In this document: positions 28,430 through 36,431 of the stretch, piece after piece | Position numbering within the stretch: position 1 is the first letter of the stretch | Layout: each line of letters begins with the position of its first letter | Origin: Desulfovibrio sp. | GTDB lineage: Bacteria; Desulfobacterota; Desulfovibrionia; Desulfovibrionales; Desulfovibrionaceae | Length of the DNA stretch: 64,000 nucleotides | Direction of reading: 5' to 3' | Assembly (NCBI GenBank): GCA_016208105.1 | Contig: JACQYS010000002.1 | Coordinates: 62,001 to 126,000, forward strand | Made by a program: the position numbers and the translations under genes | The notes under the pieces: model-generated | Databases searched by the model: none | Told to the model about the DNA's origin: nothing | What the model saw: the letters and a program-made list of their open reading frames with translations, nothing else

Positions 28430-28936
28430 TTACCCGATGATTTTTGCGATGGTTGTTTGCACATCACCGCCCAGCGTGGCCCCGATGCCGCGCAGGAAGG
28501 TGACGAGGTTGACTGCGATAATGCCGCCGAAGAGATGCACAATGCAGCGGCTCAAGTTCATGCTTTGGTTGGGAGTATCTCTGAGCAGACACAGCCCCCG
28601 AATGATGCCAATAATGCCCACCGTGGCGATGCCGTAGACAGCGAACTGAATGTAGACAGAGCCCGGCGATGCCGGAGGCGAATAGCTCAAGGCCTGTTCC
28701 GAAGTCTGGTTGAAAACGGTCATAGCAAGAGAATCCATGAGCGCGGGGATGTTCAGGAGCAGGACAGCAGCCCACAGTGACCAGACGGCGGTACTGCGGT
28801 TGAAACGGTGCTTATGGCTAATGCTCTGCGCCAGCGATACCATCGCAAAGGCAATGCCGATGAGGTAGGCCAGCACAATGACCACGGGCCACCATTGCTG
28901 CAAATGCGGAATGACGTTGGCGACGTAATTCTCCAT
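28430..28936 (-). CDS. Small polytopic membrane protein, DotE/IcmC/TraQ-like
   Basis: The 168-residue protein has four predicted membrane helices (around residues 15-37, 50-67, 95-115 and 130-150). The segment FAVYGIATVGIIGIIRGLCLL resembles the IcmC/DotE/DotV group. It follows dotG by 3 bp and precedes the DotP-like gene. The name rests on size, topology and position, and DotV cannot be excluded. Confidence 0.65.
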   Translation of the reverse strand: MENYVANVIPHLQQWWPVVIVLAYLIGIAFAMVSLAQSISHKHRFNRSTAVWSLWAAVLLLNIPALMDSLAMTVFNQTSEQALSYSPPASPGSVYIQFAVYGIATVGIIGIIRGLCLLRDTPNQSMNLSRCIVHLFGGIIAVNLVTFLRGIGATLGGDVQTTIAKIIG

Positions 28937-28939
28937 ACA

Positions 28940-30055
28940 TCACCTCGCCTTCACGTTGAGCACAAGAATGCCCACCACCGTACCGCTTTCCAGGTAGACC
29001 GTGGGAGGCCGCTCAAAATTCTTCTCAAAGATTTTCCCGGCCTTTTCTCCCACCTTGCCCGCCGCAATCCAGGCCTGATCCGCAGGGCTATAAGTGTTCC
29101 AGACCATCTGATCCGTGGTTTGGCCGTTCATCCCGCCCCCATAGCTTCCGTAGATGGTGCTCTGTGCGCCGCTGTACTTTTTGGCGTTGGACAGACCTTC
29201 CAGAAAGGCCGTGGCAATAAGCCCTCCCCAGCGGCTGAAGAAATGCGTATCCACCGAAGAGGCCACAGAGGCTTCAGACGTGGCCGGGTCAACCGCATAG
29301 CCCTCAATCTGGGCATCCGAACCATCCGGCAGAATGACTCTGGTGAAGGCGAGTACCAGCCGTTCTTCAAAACGCTGAAACTTGCCAAGGAGACGTGCGT
29401 TTTTGAGCTTGCCCGAAGCCACCGTGGCCATGACGGCAGAAGGAACGTCAGAATTTACGCCAGTGTCGATGACGGCGTAGAGAAGATCGCCAGGCTTCAA
29501 AGTCAGAGTGTTGGATGCCAGTGACTCCCCATCGCTGGACACAAACGCAGGGGCAGGGAGGGGTTTGTCCTTGGAAAAATCATGCACAAAAACGACTTTT
29601 CCCTGTTCCACAGATACCGAGGATAATTTGGCATCCAGAGCCGCTAGGTCTTCCAACATCCTTTTTTGCAGGGTGTTGTCCGTGCGCGGAGCCTGTATAG
29701 GAGCCACACGCGGAGGCGTGACCGGCGGGGGAGGCGGGGGTGTGTCTTGCTTTCGTGTTACTGCCGGGGTTTTGGTGCCCACAGGCGTGGGAATAAAGCT
29801 CTCGCCCGCTGCAAGGGCACTGTTGGCCTTTTGCTGGTCGTGAGCTTCCAGCTTTTTGTTGTACTCTTCCGAGCCTTCACCGCCCGCCTGCCCTTTGACG
29901 GAATCCGTGCGGGCCGAGGCCAGCGTGGCCGAAGCCGAAGGCTTTTTCGGCGCGAACAGCGCCATGTAGCCCACCGCAAGGACAACGGTCACAGCCACTC
30001 CCAAAAGGGCGAACATGACGAAACGGCGTTTCTTTTCCGTGCTGGTGACGCTCAT
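28940..30055 (-). CDS. Type IVB core channel protein, DotG/IcmE/TraO-like (short form)
   Basis: The product has one N-terminal membrane helix (about residues 13-31), a proline-rich linker (PPPPPPVTPPRVAP) and a C-terminal VirB10-like domain ending with ESGTVVGILVLNVKAR. DotG spans the periplasm and links inner and outer rings. At 371 residues it lacks the long repeat region of Legionella DotG (over 1000 residues). The frame is open to 30211, but the ATG at 30055 overlaps the dotH stop (ATGA) and has a GGGAGG site, so I start there. Confidence 0.87.
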   Translation of the reverse strand: MSVTSTEKKRRFVMFALLGVAVTVVLAVGYMALFAPKKPSASATLASARTDSVKGQAGGEGSEEYNKKLEAHDQQKANSALAAGESFIPTPVGTKTPAVTRKQDTPPPPPPVTPPRVAPIQAPRTDNTLQKRMLEDLAALDAKLSSVSVEQGKVVFVHDFSKDKPLPAPAFVSSDGESLASNTLTLKPGDLLYAVIDTGVNSDVPSAVMATVASGKLKNARLLGKFQRFEERLVLAFTRVILPDGSDAQIEGYAVDPATSEASVASSVDTHFFSRWGGLIATAFLEGLSNAKKYSGAQSTIYGSYGGGMNGQTTDQMVWNTYSPADQAWIAAGKVGEKAGKIFEKNFERPPTVYLESGTVVGILVLNVKAR

Positions 30056-31125
30056 GGCTTCACCTCCCCATGCCCCTTGCCGGGTTCCGGGTCTTTCAGC
30101 ACCAGGGTCTGCATTGTGCCGCCCACGGAGAGCATGATCCGTGATGTAACAGGCACCTCGTAGCACTTCATGTTGCCCGCGCCGTTGACCACCGCCGTCC
30201 AAGCAGGCCACATCATGCTGTGACTGGTGCGGACGTAGTGATTTGCGCCGAGCTTCCAGACCTGCACCTTGTCCGGCGTGGGTTCCATGCGCACGCGAAC
30301 GGCCCCTGCTGGCGGCACATGATCCAGAAAGGCTAACATGGAGGAGTTCACGGTTTCCTTGATGTCCTCAATGACCGGCACTTTGGCGCGTGGGCCATGC
30401 TGGGAAATCTGAAAGAGCACCAGGGCGTCCGCCTTGCGCTCCGGCCCGCGCACAGAATCCGATTCCAGCCGGATGACCAGCGGAATGTCCTGTTTCTCCA
30501 GCGTCACGACCAGGGTTGTGGTGCCGTAGGCCTGTATGGGCGTGATGTTCAACAGATTGCCGTCCGGCAGTTCAGGGCGCAGAACTTGGAAAAACGAAGG
30601 CCCACCGTTGGTGACGGAAGTGATGGGCCAGGGCTGCCCCGTGGAATCGTGGATGAGCAGCGAGGTGGCAATATTGGCCGTGGTGAACACCCGCACCGGC
30701 GCACTGCCAGGTTCCAGCGACACCCGCGCTGTACGCGAGGCCAGTGAAGGCGACACCGGCAGCAAAGCCCGCTCGCGCTGATCCGACCGCTCCCGGTACT
30801 CCTGAATCTGACTGTCATCCAGCGGCATCATCTGACGCAGGCTTTCTTGAAACAGTGTTTGGGCATCGGGCTTTTTGCCTTCCTGGGGCAAAGCAGCCGT
30901 AACGGCAGGCGCAGCTGGAGTTGGAGGCACAGCCGGGGTAGCCGTGACAGGATCTGCCGTTGTAGGTCTTTGAGCGTCCGTTTGACCTAGGACAATGCCC
31001 TGCTGCCCGATGACGGGGGCAGGTGGTGCCACAGGCACAGGCGGCTGTTCCGCCGCCCAGGCCATGCTTCCCCAGAGCAGCACAAGTAGTGCCGGGAGCA
31101 GACGAAAAATGTGTTGTCGTTTCAC
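30052..31125 (-). CDS. Outer-membrane core protein, DotH/IcmK/TraN-like
   Basis: A signal peptide (LLPALLVLLWGSMAWA) and a Pro/Ala/Thr-rich linker precede a C-terminal domain with ANIATSLLIHDSTGQPWPIT, NLLNITPIQAYGTTTLVVTL and VWKLGANHYVRTSH, typical of DotH. It forms the outer-membrane ring with DotC and DotD. The GTG at 31125 lies six bases after AAGGAG; the TTG at 31146 is in frame but lacks a ribosome site. It starts 24 bp after the HTH protein gene. Confidence 0.87.
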   Translation of the reverse strand: MKRQHIFRLLPALLVLLWGSMAWAAEQPPVPVAPPAPVIGQQGIVLGQTDAQRPTTADPVTATPAVPPTPAAPAVTAALPQEGKKPDAQTLFQESLRQMMPLDDSQIQEYRERSDQRERALLPVSPSLASRTARVSLEPGSAPVRVFTTANIATSLLIHDSTGQPWPITSVTNGGPSFFQVLRPELPDGNLLNITPIQAYGTTTLVVTLEKQDIPLVIRLESDSVRGPERKADALVLFQISQHGPRAKVPVIEDIKETVNSSMLAFLDHVPPAGAVRVRMEPTPDKVQVWKLGANHYVRTSHSMMWPAWTAVVNGAGNMKCYEVPVTSRIMLSVGGTMQTLVLKDPEPGKGHGEVKP

Positions 31126-31149
31126 TGAAATCTCCTTGGTTTGCAATCG

Positions 31150-32331
31150 TCACATGGCTCTGGCCAGGGCCGGAGACACAGGCTGTCGTGAAAACATTGG
31201 GTGATGCGGCAAGAGAGCACCGAAGGCGGTGAGCTTGTTGCCTCGTGGCTCAGTGAACGCCCCAAACGCGGTCTGTGCCGTGCGTTCCGGCACGACAGGT
31301 TTCCGCCATGCCGCTTCTTCGCAACGCCGCTTGAAGGCTTGCAGAAATTCGCCAATACCAAGCTGATTGTCGGCAGGCACGTCAGAAGGCGTGGGCGCAC
31401 GATGTGTGTTGTGCAGGTGCATCCACAGACCAAAGGCCATTGGCCTGATCCAGGGCTTGTCGTGAATTTGAAAGCTCTTGGCAAAGGCATCAAAGCGGGG
31501 TCTGAGAGCTTCGCGCTCTCTGGCTCGTGCAGCATTGTTGGCTTCCTCTTTTTGCTGCATAGCCTGAAGGGCAGCGACAGATCGCTGTCTGGCTTCTGCC
31601 TCATTGGCGGCTGCCATCACGTCATCATCCAGCCAACGCTGACCTTTTAGCCAGTTGCTCATCTGCGGCACAAAGCGGCCTTGTTCACGCTGCCAGGTCT
31701 CCGAGGTCATGAAATGCCTGATGCTGGATTCAATTCGAGACAAAGGCGGCAACAAGCCCTCTCGCTGGAGACGTAGCCAGGCAGAACGGGCAAGGCCCTT
31801 GGCCTCTTTTTTGGGGTAGAGTTCCCATACTTTTTCAAAATTAGAGACAGACACACCCCCTCCCCCTGACACGGAAGGTAGAGGCGAGGCCGCAAAATCT
31901 GGCAACGCAGAACGCACGGGGGGTAAGGGGGGATTTTGTATTTCTCTTTGCTTGTTAAGAGTATTTATGTAGCCAACTTTTGGCTGTGGGCAGGCAGAGT
32001 CTGCCTGACGGCAGGCAGGATTTGCCTCTTGGCTTACCGACTTCAACGCAGCCGGTTCCAACATATAATAAACGGATGAGCGGTATTGCTCACGCCGAAC
32101 ATGCACGAGCTTGATTCCTACCAGCTCGGCCAGGTACTTCTTAACGCTGCTCACACTGCACGAAAGCCGAGCGGCCAGCTTGGCCTGGGAGGGCCAGCAG
32201 CGGTCGTTGTCCGAAGCGTAATTGCACAGCAGGGCATACATAATTTTGGCTCCAAAACTGATTGAGGTTTCCAACACAAATTGCGGTAAAATCGGCCCGT
32301 GAATCCGTCCTCTTGGTGCAAATGTCTGCAT
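31150..32331 (-). CDS. Replication-type helix-turn-helix protein
   Basis: Near the N-terminus is a winged-helix domain (SFGAKIMYALLCNYASDN; CWPSQAKLAARLSCSVSSVKKYLAEL) like those of plasmid RepA/RepO-type initiators and HTH_36 proteins. A low-complexity linker and a second region (VWELYPKKEAKGLARSAW.RL; WLKGQRW) like phage replisome organizers follow. I use the ATG at 32331, after GAAGAGAG; the frame is open to 32430. It is the first gene of the minus-strand transfer operon and lies beside a hairpin-rich non-coding region that could hold its binding sites. A role in starting replication is inferred. Confidence 0.72.
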   Translation of the reverse strand: MQTFAPRGRIHGPILPQFVLETSISFGAKIMYALLCNYASDNDRCWPSQAKLAARLSCSVSSVKKYLAELVGIKLVHVRREQYRSSVYYMLEPAALKSVSQEANPACRQADSACPQPKVGYINTLNKQREIQNPPLPPVRSALPDFAASPLPSVSGGGGVSVSNFEKVWELYPKKEAKGLARSAWLRLQREGLLPPLSRIESSIRHFMTSETWQREQGRFVPQMSNWLKGQRWLDDDVMAAANEAEARQRSVAALQAMQQKEEANNAARAREREALRPRFDAFAKSFQIHDKPWIRPMAFGLWMHLHNTHRAPTPSDVPADNQLGIGEFLQAFKRRCEEAAWRKPVVPERTAQTAFGAFTEPRGNKLTAFGALLPHHPMFSRQPVSPALARAM

Positions 32332-32997
32332 GGTTCGCGCTCTCTTCCCCAAGCGGGGTAGGCCGAAAAAAAGCAAAAACAAGCAGACTCGATGCACTTG
32401 ACAAAGAGGAACCTTGCGGTTTAGTGTCATCTCACTGCAAAGAGAGATTTCACTCTGCTGATAAGCCGATACGCGCCAACGTATTGGCTTTTCGCCTTTC
32501 TAGGCCTTGGTTTTCCTCAACGTGTTTCCTTTGCTTGAGGTGATTGTCTGAGCGGCTGGCTCGTCAGGCCGTGGGCACCACCCACGACGCCCCCGCACCT
32601 GCATGACGCAAGTTCCCCTGCTGCTGTGGCGTAGAGCCACAAGCACAAGAGCGCGAGGTTTCGCCCTTCTTCCGTGAACACGGGAGGGGGGCGAATTTTT
32701 TGTGAGGGAGCGTGTACCGTGAAAGGAGACTGGGACTGAGAAAACAAAAAAGCCCCCCTTGGGCATTCGAGACGAATGACCAAGAAGAGCTTTGACAAGG
32801 TGAGCTTTGTAAGGGAAGGACGCGCCGCAAGCGCAGAGAGTCTCCCCCACGAAAGGTGGGGGCAGCGACAAGTGGGTACCCCAAGAAATTTTAGCAAATT
32901 TCCAGGGGTGGGGGCATAGTGGGGGAGAATTGCTGTGGGGGAAAAAGAAAAGCGGGCTAAAAGAAAGACTTTTTCTTCTAACCCGTTGATTTTCTTA
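32332..32997. other. Non-coding, hairpin-rich region between rep-type gene and tRNA-Leu (candidate oriT/oriV/att)
   Basis: No convincing gene is present. Perfect short hairpins occur at 32570-32586 (CGGTGGG-like stem CGTGGG/CCCACG), 32625-32641 (TGTGGC/GCCACA), 32672-32683 (CCGTG/CACGG), 32764-32778 (CATTCG/CGAATG) and 32844-32862 (CCCCCAC/GTGGGGG). An inverted repeat GAAATTT-TAGC-AAATTTC is at 32885-32902. GTGGGGG occurs four times at 32856, 32908, 32919 and 32935. Density of hairpins and repeats suggests a transfer or replication origin or an integrase arm region; which one is not shown by sequence alone. Confidence 0.55.
32941..32985 (-). terminator. Rho-independent terminator of tRNA-Leu
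   Basis: Reading the minus strand, the CGGGTTAGAAG arm pairs with CTTTTAGCCCG (two mismatches) and is followed by CTTTTCTTTTTC. It begins 12 bp past the CCA end of the tRNA. Confidence 0.7.
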
Positions 32998-33084
32998 TGG
33001 TGCCGAAGGGGAGACTCGAACTCCCATGCCCTTGCGAGCACTAGACCCTGAACCTAGCGTGTCTACCAATTCCACCACTTCGGC
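32998..33084 (-). tRNA. tRNA-Leu (anticodon CAG)
   Basis: The minus strand folds into a class II cloverleaf: acceptor GCCGAAG/CTTCGGC, D-loop with TGGTAGAC, anticodon stem CTAGG/TCTAG with loop TTCAGGG (anticodon CAG), a long variable arm, GTTCGAGTC T-loop, and an encoded CCA at the 3' end (32998-33000). tRNA-Leu genes are frequent integration sites; the mobile element lies on the 3' side, as expected for such an insertion, but no repeat of the 3' end of the tRNA was found at the other side within the window. Confidence 0.97.
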
Positions 33085-33096
33085 GCGGGAGAAGAG

Positions 33097-33125
33097 CTAC
33101 TAGCGCCGGGTATCTTTTTTGGCAA
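33097..33125 (-). promoter_or_regulatory. Possible tRNA-Leu promoter
   Basis: On the minus strand TTGCCA (33125-33120) and a weak TAGTAG (33102-33097) are 17 bp apart, which would start transcription a few bases before the tRNA. The -35 match is good and the -10 match poor. Confidence 0.35.
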
Positions 33126-33219
33126 GCATTTTTTCGCGTCTGGAGTTTTTTTACCTTGTTGAAGCCCCTGGCTCTTTGGGGTAACCACAAGTACGGCATT
33201 ACGCCCCACCGGAAATTAC

Positions 33220-34161
33220 ATGATCATAGCCCGAACATTCGACGATCTCGAAGGCGTCCTCAACGGCAGCTGTCTTACGATAGGCAACTTCGACGGCGTG
33301 CATCTGGCCCATCAGAAACTTCTGGCTCGCGTTCGCGAGAGGGCAAAGGCCTTGAATCTCGTGAGCCTGGCCGTCACCTTCGAGCCCCATCCAAGACGCG
33401 TGCTTCTGGCCAAGAACGATCCTCCCCGTCTCACCACGCCGGAGGTCAAGCTCGAGCTCATTGCGGCCAGCGGTATCGAGGCCTGCCTGGTGCTGCAGTT
33501 CACCCGCGCCTTTGCCGCCTTGGAACCCGAGGAGTTCGTTCGTGAGTGCCTGGTGCGCGATCTTGGCATGCGCGAGCTGATCATCGGCCACGACTGGGCC
33601 TTTGGGAAGGGGCGTCGGGGCGGGTATGAAACCCTCTCCGCTCTGGGCAGGGACATGGGGTTTGTTGTGGAGCGTCTTGCTCCGGTCCTGGTTGAGGACG
33701 CAGTGGTCAGCTCAACCCGCATCCGTGATATGCTCACCGCCGGAGACGTTTGGGATGCCAGAACCTTGCTTGGCAGGTTCCACAAGGTTCGCGGCGAGGT
33801 GATCCATGGTGCGGACAGGGGCGGAAAGCTCCTGGGTTTTCCCACTGCAAACGTCAATGTCACGGATCAGCTTCTCCCCAAAACGGGAGTGTACGCGGTT
33901 TGGGTCACCAAGGGTGAGCAGACGTGGTCAGGTGTGGCCAACATCGGCATGAATCCCACCTTTGGTGGCGACCACTTGAGTGTGGAGGCGCATATCTTCG
34001 ACTATTCGGGCGATCTCTACGGCAAGGCCGTGGACCTGCATCTGGTGCAGCGCCTGCGCAGCGAGAAAAAGTTCTCTGGCGTGGAAGAACTCAAGGCCCG
34101 CATTGCCGAAGACGTGAAGCTGGCCAGGAGAATTCTGGCCGAACCAGAGGCCGGGCTTTAA
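33220..34161 (+). CDS. ribF: Bifunctional riboflavin kinase / FMN adenylyltransferase
   Basis: This enzyme phosphorylates riboflavin to FMN and adenylates FMN to FAD. The N-terminal adenylyltransferase domain has GNFDGVHLAHQ (residues 22-32) and VVSSTRIR; the C-terminal kinase domain has GKLLGFPTANV, GVYAVWV and the NIGMNPTFGG loop. Length (313) is standard. It lies next to the element's tRNA-Leu border and is the first chromosomal gene on the right. A large palindrome follows its stop. Confidence 0.95.
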   Translation: MIIARTFDDLEGVLNGSCLTIGNFDGVHLAHQKLLARVRERAKALNLVSLAVTFEPHPRRVLLAKNDPPRLTTPEVKLELIAASGIEACLVLQFTRAFAALEPEEFVRECLVRDLGMRELIIGHDWAFGKGRRGGYETLSALGRDMGFVVERLAPVLVEDAVVSSTRIRDMLTAGDVWDARTLLGRFHKVRGEVIHGADRGGKLLGFPTANVNVTDQLLPKTGVYAVWVTKGEQTWSGVANIGMNPTFGGDHLSVEAHIFDYSGDLYGKAVDLHLVQRLRSEKKFSGVEELKARIAEDVKLARRILAEPEAGL

Positions 34162-34187
34162 AAAAGATTTCTTCGTCATCGAATCTA

Positions 34188-34234
34188 ATGAGTTAAGCCC
34201 CCGTGTCGGCTGCCGACACGGGGGCTTAACTCAT
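34188..34234. repeat. Long near-perfect palindrome between ribF and the Liv binding protein gene
   Basis: Two 22-bp arms (perfect match, containing AAGCCCCCGTGTCGG) flank a three-base loop (CTG). It could end transcription from both sides of the two converging genes, but neither side has a clear T run, so a structural or REP-like repeat is also possible. Confidence 0.6.
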
Positions 34235-34244
34235 AAATGCGGGT

Positions 34245-34265
34245 CCAGGGGGATCATCCCCCTGG
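34245..34265. repeat. Second palindrome (CCAGGGGGAT-C-ATCCCCCTGG)
   Basis: Ten-base arms form a perfect hairpin 10 bp from the preceding one, followed by GGGC-AGC-GCCC. GC-rich elements of this look are scattered between genes in Desulfovibrio genomes as I know them. It is probably part of the terminator region of the minus-strand operon that ends at 34298. Confidence 0.5.
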
Positions 34266-34297
34266 TGGGTGCAGGGCAGCGCCCCAACAAAATACCC

Positions 34298-35458
34298 CTA
34301 CTTAGCCTCCACGAACTTCCCGCCTTTCACCTGGACCATGACCAGCGAGTCAGTGGCCAGTCCGTTGTGGTCCTCCGGCGTGACGTTGTACACGCCAGAG
34401 ATGGCCACCACGCCCTTCAGGTTCTCCAGGGCCTCGCGCAGCTCGGCCTGCTCTGCCTTTCCGGCTTTTTTCAAACCTTCCACTAGAAGCGTCAGGGCGT
34501 CGGCCGCGTAACCGGAGTGGGTGTTCATGGGAAACTTGGACTGGAGCCCGGCGCCTTCGTAGTTTTTTACGAAAGACTCGATCACGGCTTTTTGCGGATC
34601 GGAGGCGGCCAGACCCTGGGCGACCATGAGCTTGGTTGCGGGCATGAGCACACCTTCGGCCCCGGCTCCGGCCAGTTTGAGGAAGTTGGGGCCTGCGATG
34701 CCGTGGGATTCCACGACAACGGGCTTGTCTCCCGGCAATTCTGAGAGGTTCTTTGCCGCGATGGCCGCGGCTGGGCCGATGGTCCAGATCACGACAGCCT
34801 GGGGTTTGGCCATGGCCACTTTGAATGCCTCGGCCGAGAAATCAGCACCCTTGGAGTCGATCCCCTCCTCGGCCACGATGGTCATTCCGTGCTTGGCCGC
34901 AAGGGTCTTCAGGGCCTCAAGCCCGTCCTGGCCGAAGGGATCCTTGGCGGTGAGCAGGGCCACCTTGGTCAAGCCTTTCGCCTTCAGGTGCGCGAAGATT
35001 TTCTCCACGGCCGTGTTGGTGCGCTGGGGCACCTTGAACGTCCACGTGAAGGGGCCGTACTTGCCTCCGGCAACGATGGCGTCGCCACCCACGGTCATTA
35101 TGGCCGGAACCTTCTGCTCCTCGGTGTACTTCTTCACGGCCATGCCCTCACCAGTGGAGGTGGGGCCGATCAAGGCCAGCACCTTGTCGGACTCAACCAA
35201 CTGGCGGGCCATGCGCAGCGCCACTTCGGGGGTGGACTGGGTGTCGTAGGCGATGAGCTTGAGCGGCCTGCCCATGACCCCGCCTTTGTCGTTAATTTCC
35301 TTGAGGGCCATCTCGGCTACCAGGCGCGTGGCCGTACCGATCTCCGCGGTTGGGCCGGATTCGGCGAAGATGCCGCCGATGAGAATGGGATCAGCGGCAA
35401 ATGCTTTGCACGCCAGGCTAATCAAGACCAGGACAGTGAGCAGGATTCGAAGCGGCAT
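34298..35458 (-). CDS. Branched-chain amino acid-type ABC transporter substrate-binding protein (LivJ/LivK-like)
   Basis: A signal peptide (cleavage after AFAADP) precedes a type I periplasmic binding protein (PILIGGIFAESGPTAEIGTA; ALIGPTSTGEGMAV; AYDTQSTPEVALRMARQLV) of 386 residues. It captures hydrophobic amino acids or related small ligands for the LivH/LivM permeases encoded just upstream in the same unit. No livG or livF ATPase genes are nearby, so the pump must borrow ATPases coded elsewhere. Confidence 0.88.
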   Translation of the reverse strand: MPLRILLTVLVLISLACKAFAADPILIGGIFAESGPTAEIGTATRLVAEMALKEINDKGGVMGRPLKLIAYDTQSTPEVALRMARQLVESDKVLALIGPTSTGEGMAVKKYTEEQKVPAIMTVGGDAIVAGGKYGPFTWTFKVPQRTNTAVEKIFAHLKAKGLTKVALLTAKDPFGQDGLEALKTLAAKHGMTIVAEEGIDSKGADFSAEAFKVAMAKPQAVVIWTIGPAAAIAAKNLSELPGDKPVVVESHGIAGPNFLKLAGAGAEGVLMPATKLMVAQGLAASDPQKAVIESFVKNYEGAGLQSKFPMNTHSGYAADALTLLVEGLKKAGKAEQAELREALENLKGVVAISGVYNVTPEDHNGLATDSLVMVQVKGGKFVEAK

Positions 35459-35504
35459 ACGCCCTCCCGGATATGGTGGTTCCGGGAGAAGTACACGCGA
35501 AAGG

Positions 35505-36428
35505 CTATCTGGGCAACAGACGCAGCCTTCCGGTCTCGCGCCAGTACCCGGCGATAAGGGCGGTGGTCAGGATGAGGCCGTGCACCAGCACCGTTGCCTC
35601 GCCCAGGGCATGGAACCAGGCCAACAGGGATTCCAGAACCACCACGGCTAGCAGGGGGCGAACAAGACGGCCTGGACCGCCGATAACCAGGAAGAGAAGC
35701 GTTTTGAGCGAAAGCCCCAGGTCGAATTGACCTGGGCTAATAAAACCAGTGGAGTTGGCCAGGATCATCCCGGCCATGGCGGACAACGCTCCTCCCACTC
35801 CAAAGGAGAGTGCCCGGGTGGAAACGCGGTCTATGCCGCAGCTGGACGCGGCCAGGGCGTCGTCCTTGCAGGCGAGAAGGGCCCTTCCCTGGCGCGAATG
35901 GCGCAATGCGGTGAAGAGATATCCTCCGAGCGCAAGCAAAGCGAGAAGGGCAGCGAAGGTGGCCCGGTCTCCTTTCAGTTCGCCGAGAAACGGCAGGGAG
36001 GGATGGGCAGAAACCATCATGCCGTTGGACCCGCCGGTTAACGGGGTGAAGGTCAGGATCAGGTTGACGAAAATAAGGCACAAACACAGCGTGGCCATGG
36101 CCAAGAAGCCTTCGCCGAGTTTTTCCAGGGGTTTGCTCACTCCGGCCGCGCAAACATAGGCGAACAGGGCTACCGCGGGAACGATTACAAGAGTTCCCTG
36201 GGGCCACAGGCCGTGCAGGATGACCGAGGCGTAGGCGCCCAGGCCACAGAAGGCGCCGGTTGCCATGGACGCCTGCCCGCCGAGGCCAAGGCTGAAGTTG
36301 AGGGCGAGCACGTTGGCGGCCAGGAAAAGGTGCTGGTTCAAGGTCAGCAGATGCACGTTGGGCAGGAAGGCGCCCAGGGCCATGATGAGGGCCAGAAAGG
36401 CTGAAAGATTCCTGAGCTCTCTGGCCAC
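35505..36428 (-). CDS. livM: Branched-chain amino acid-type ABC permease (LivM-like)
   Basis: This 307-residue membrane protein has about eight helices and LivM features: ALNFSLGLGGQASMATGAFCGLGAYAS near the start and LACKDDALAASSCGID (the ATPase-coupling loop). Translation starts at a GTG that lies 3 bp after the livH stop. With LivH it forms the transmembrane channel. Confidence 0.87.
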   Translation of the reverse strand: MARELRNLSAFLALIMALGAFLPNVHLLTLNQHLFLAANVLALNFSLGLGGQASMATGAFCGLGAYASVILHGLWPQGTLVIVPAVALFAYVCAAGVSKPLEKLGEGFLAMATLCLCLIFVNLILTFTPLTGGSNGMMVSAHPSLPFLGELKGDRATFAALLALLALGGYLFTALRHSRQGRALLACKDDALAASSCGIDRVSTRALSFGVGGALSAMAGMILANSTGFISPGQFDLGLSLKTLLFLVIGGPGRLVRPLLAVVVLESLLAWFHALGEATVLVHGLILTTALIAGYWRETGRLRLLPR

Positions 36429-36431
36429 GCC

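Noticed and set aside
32517-33041. A 174-codon minus-strand frame starting in the tRNA gene
   Set aside because: Its first residues are a translation of tRNA-Leu and its body is the hairpin region; no ribosome site or domain.
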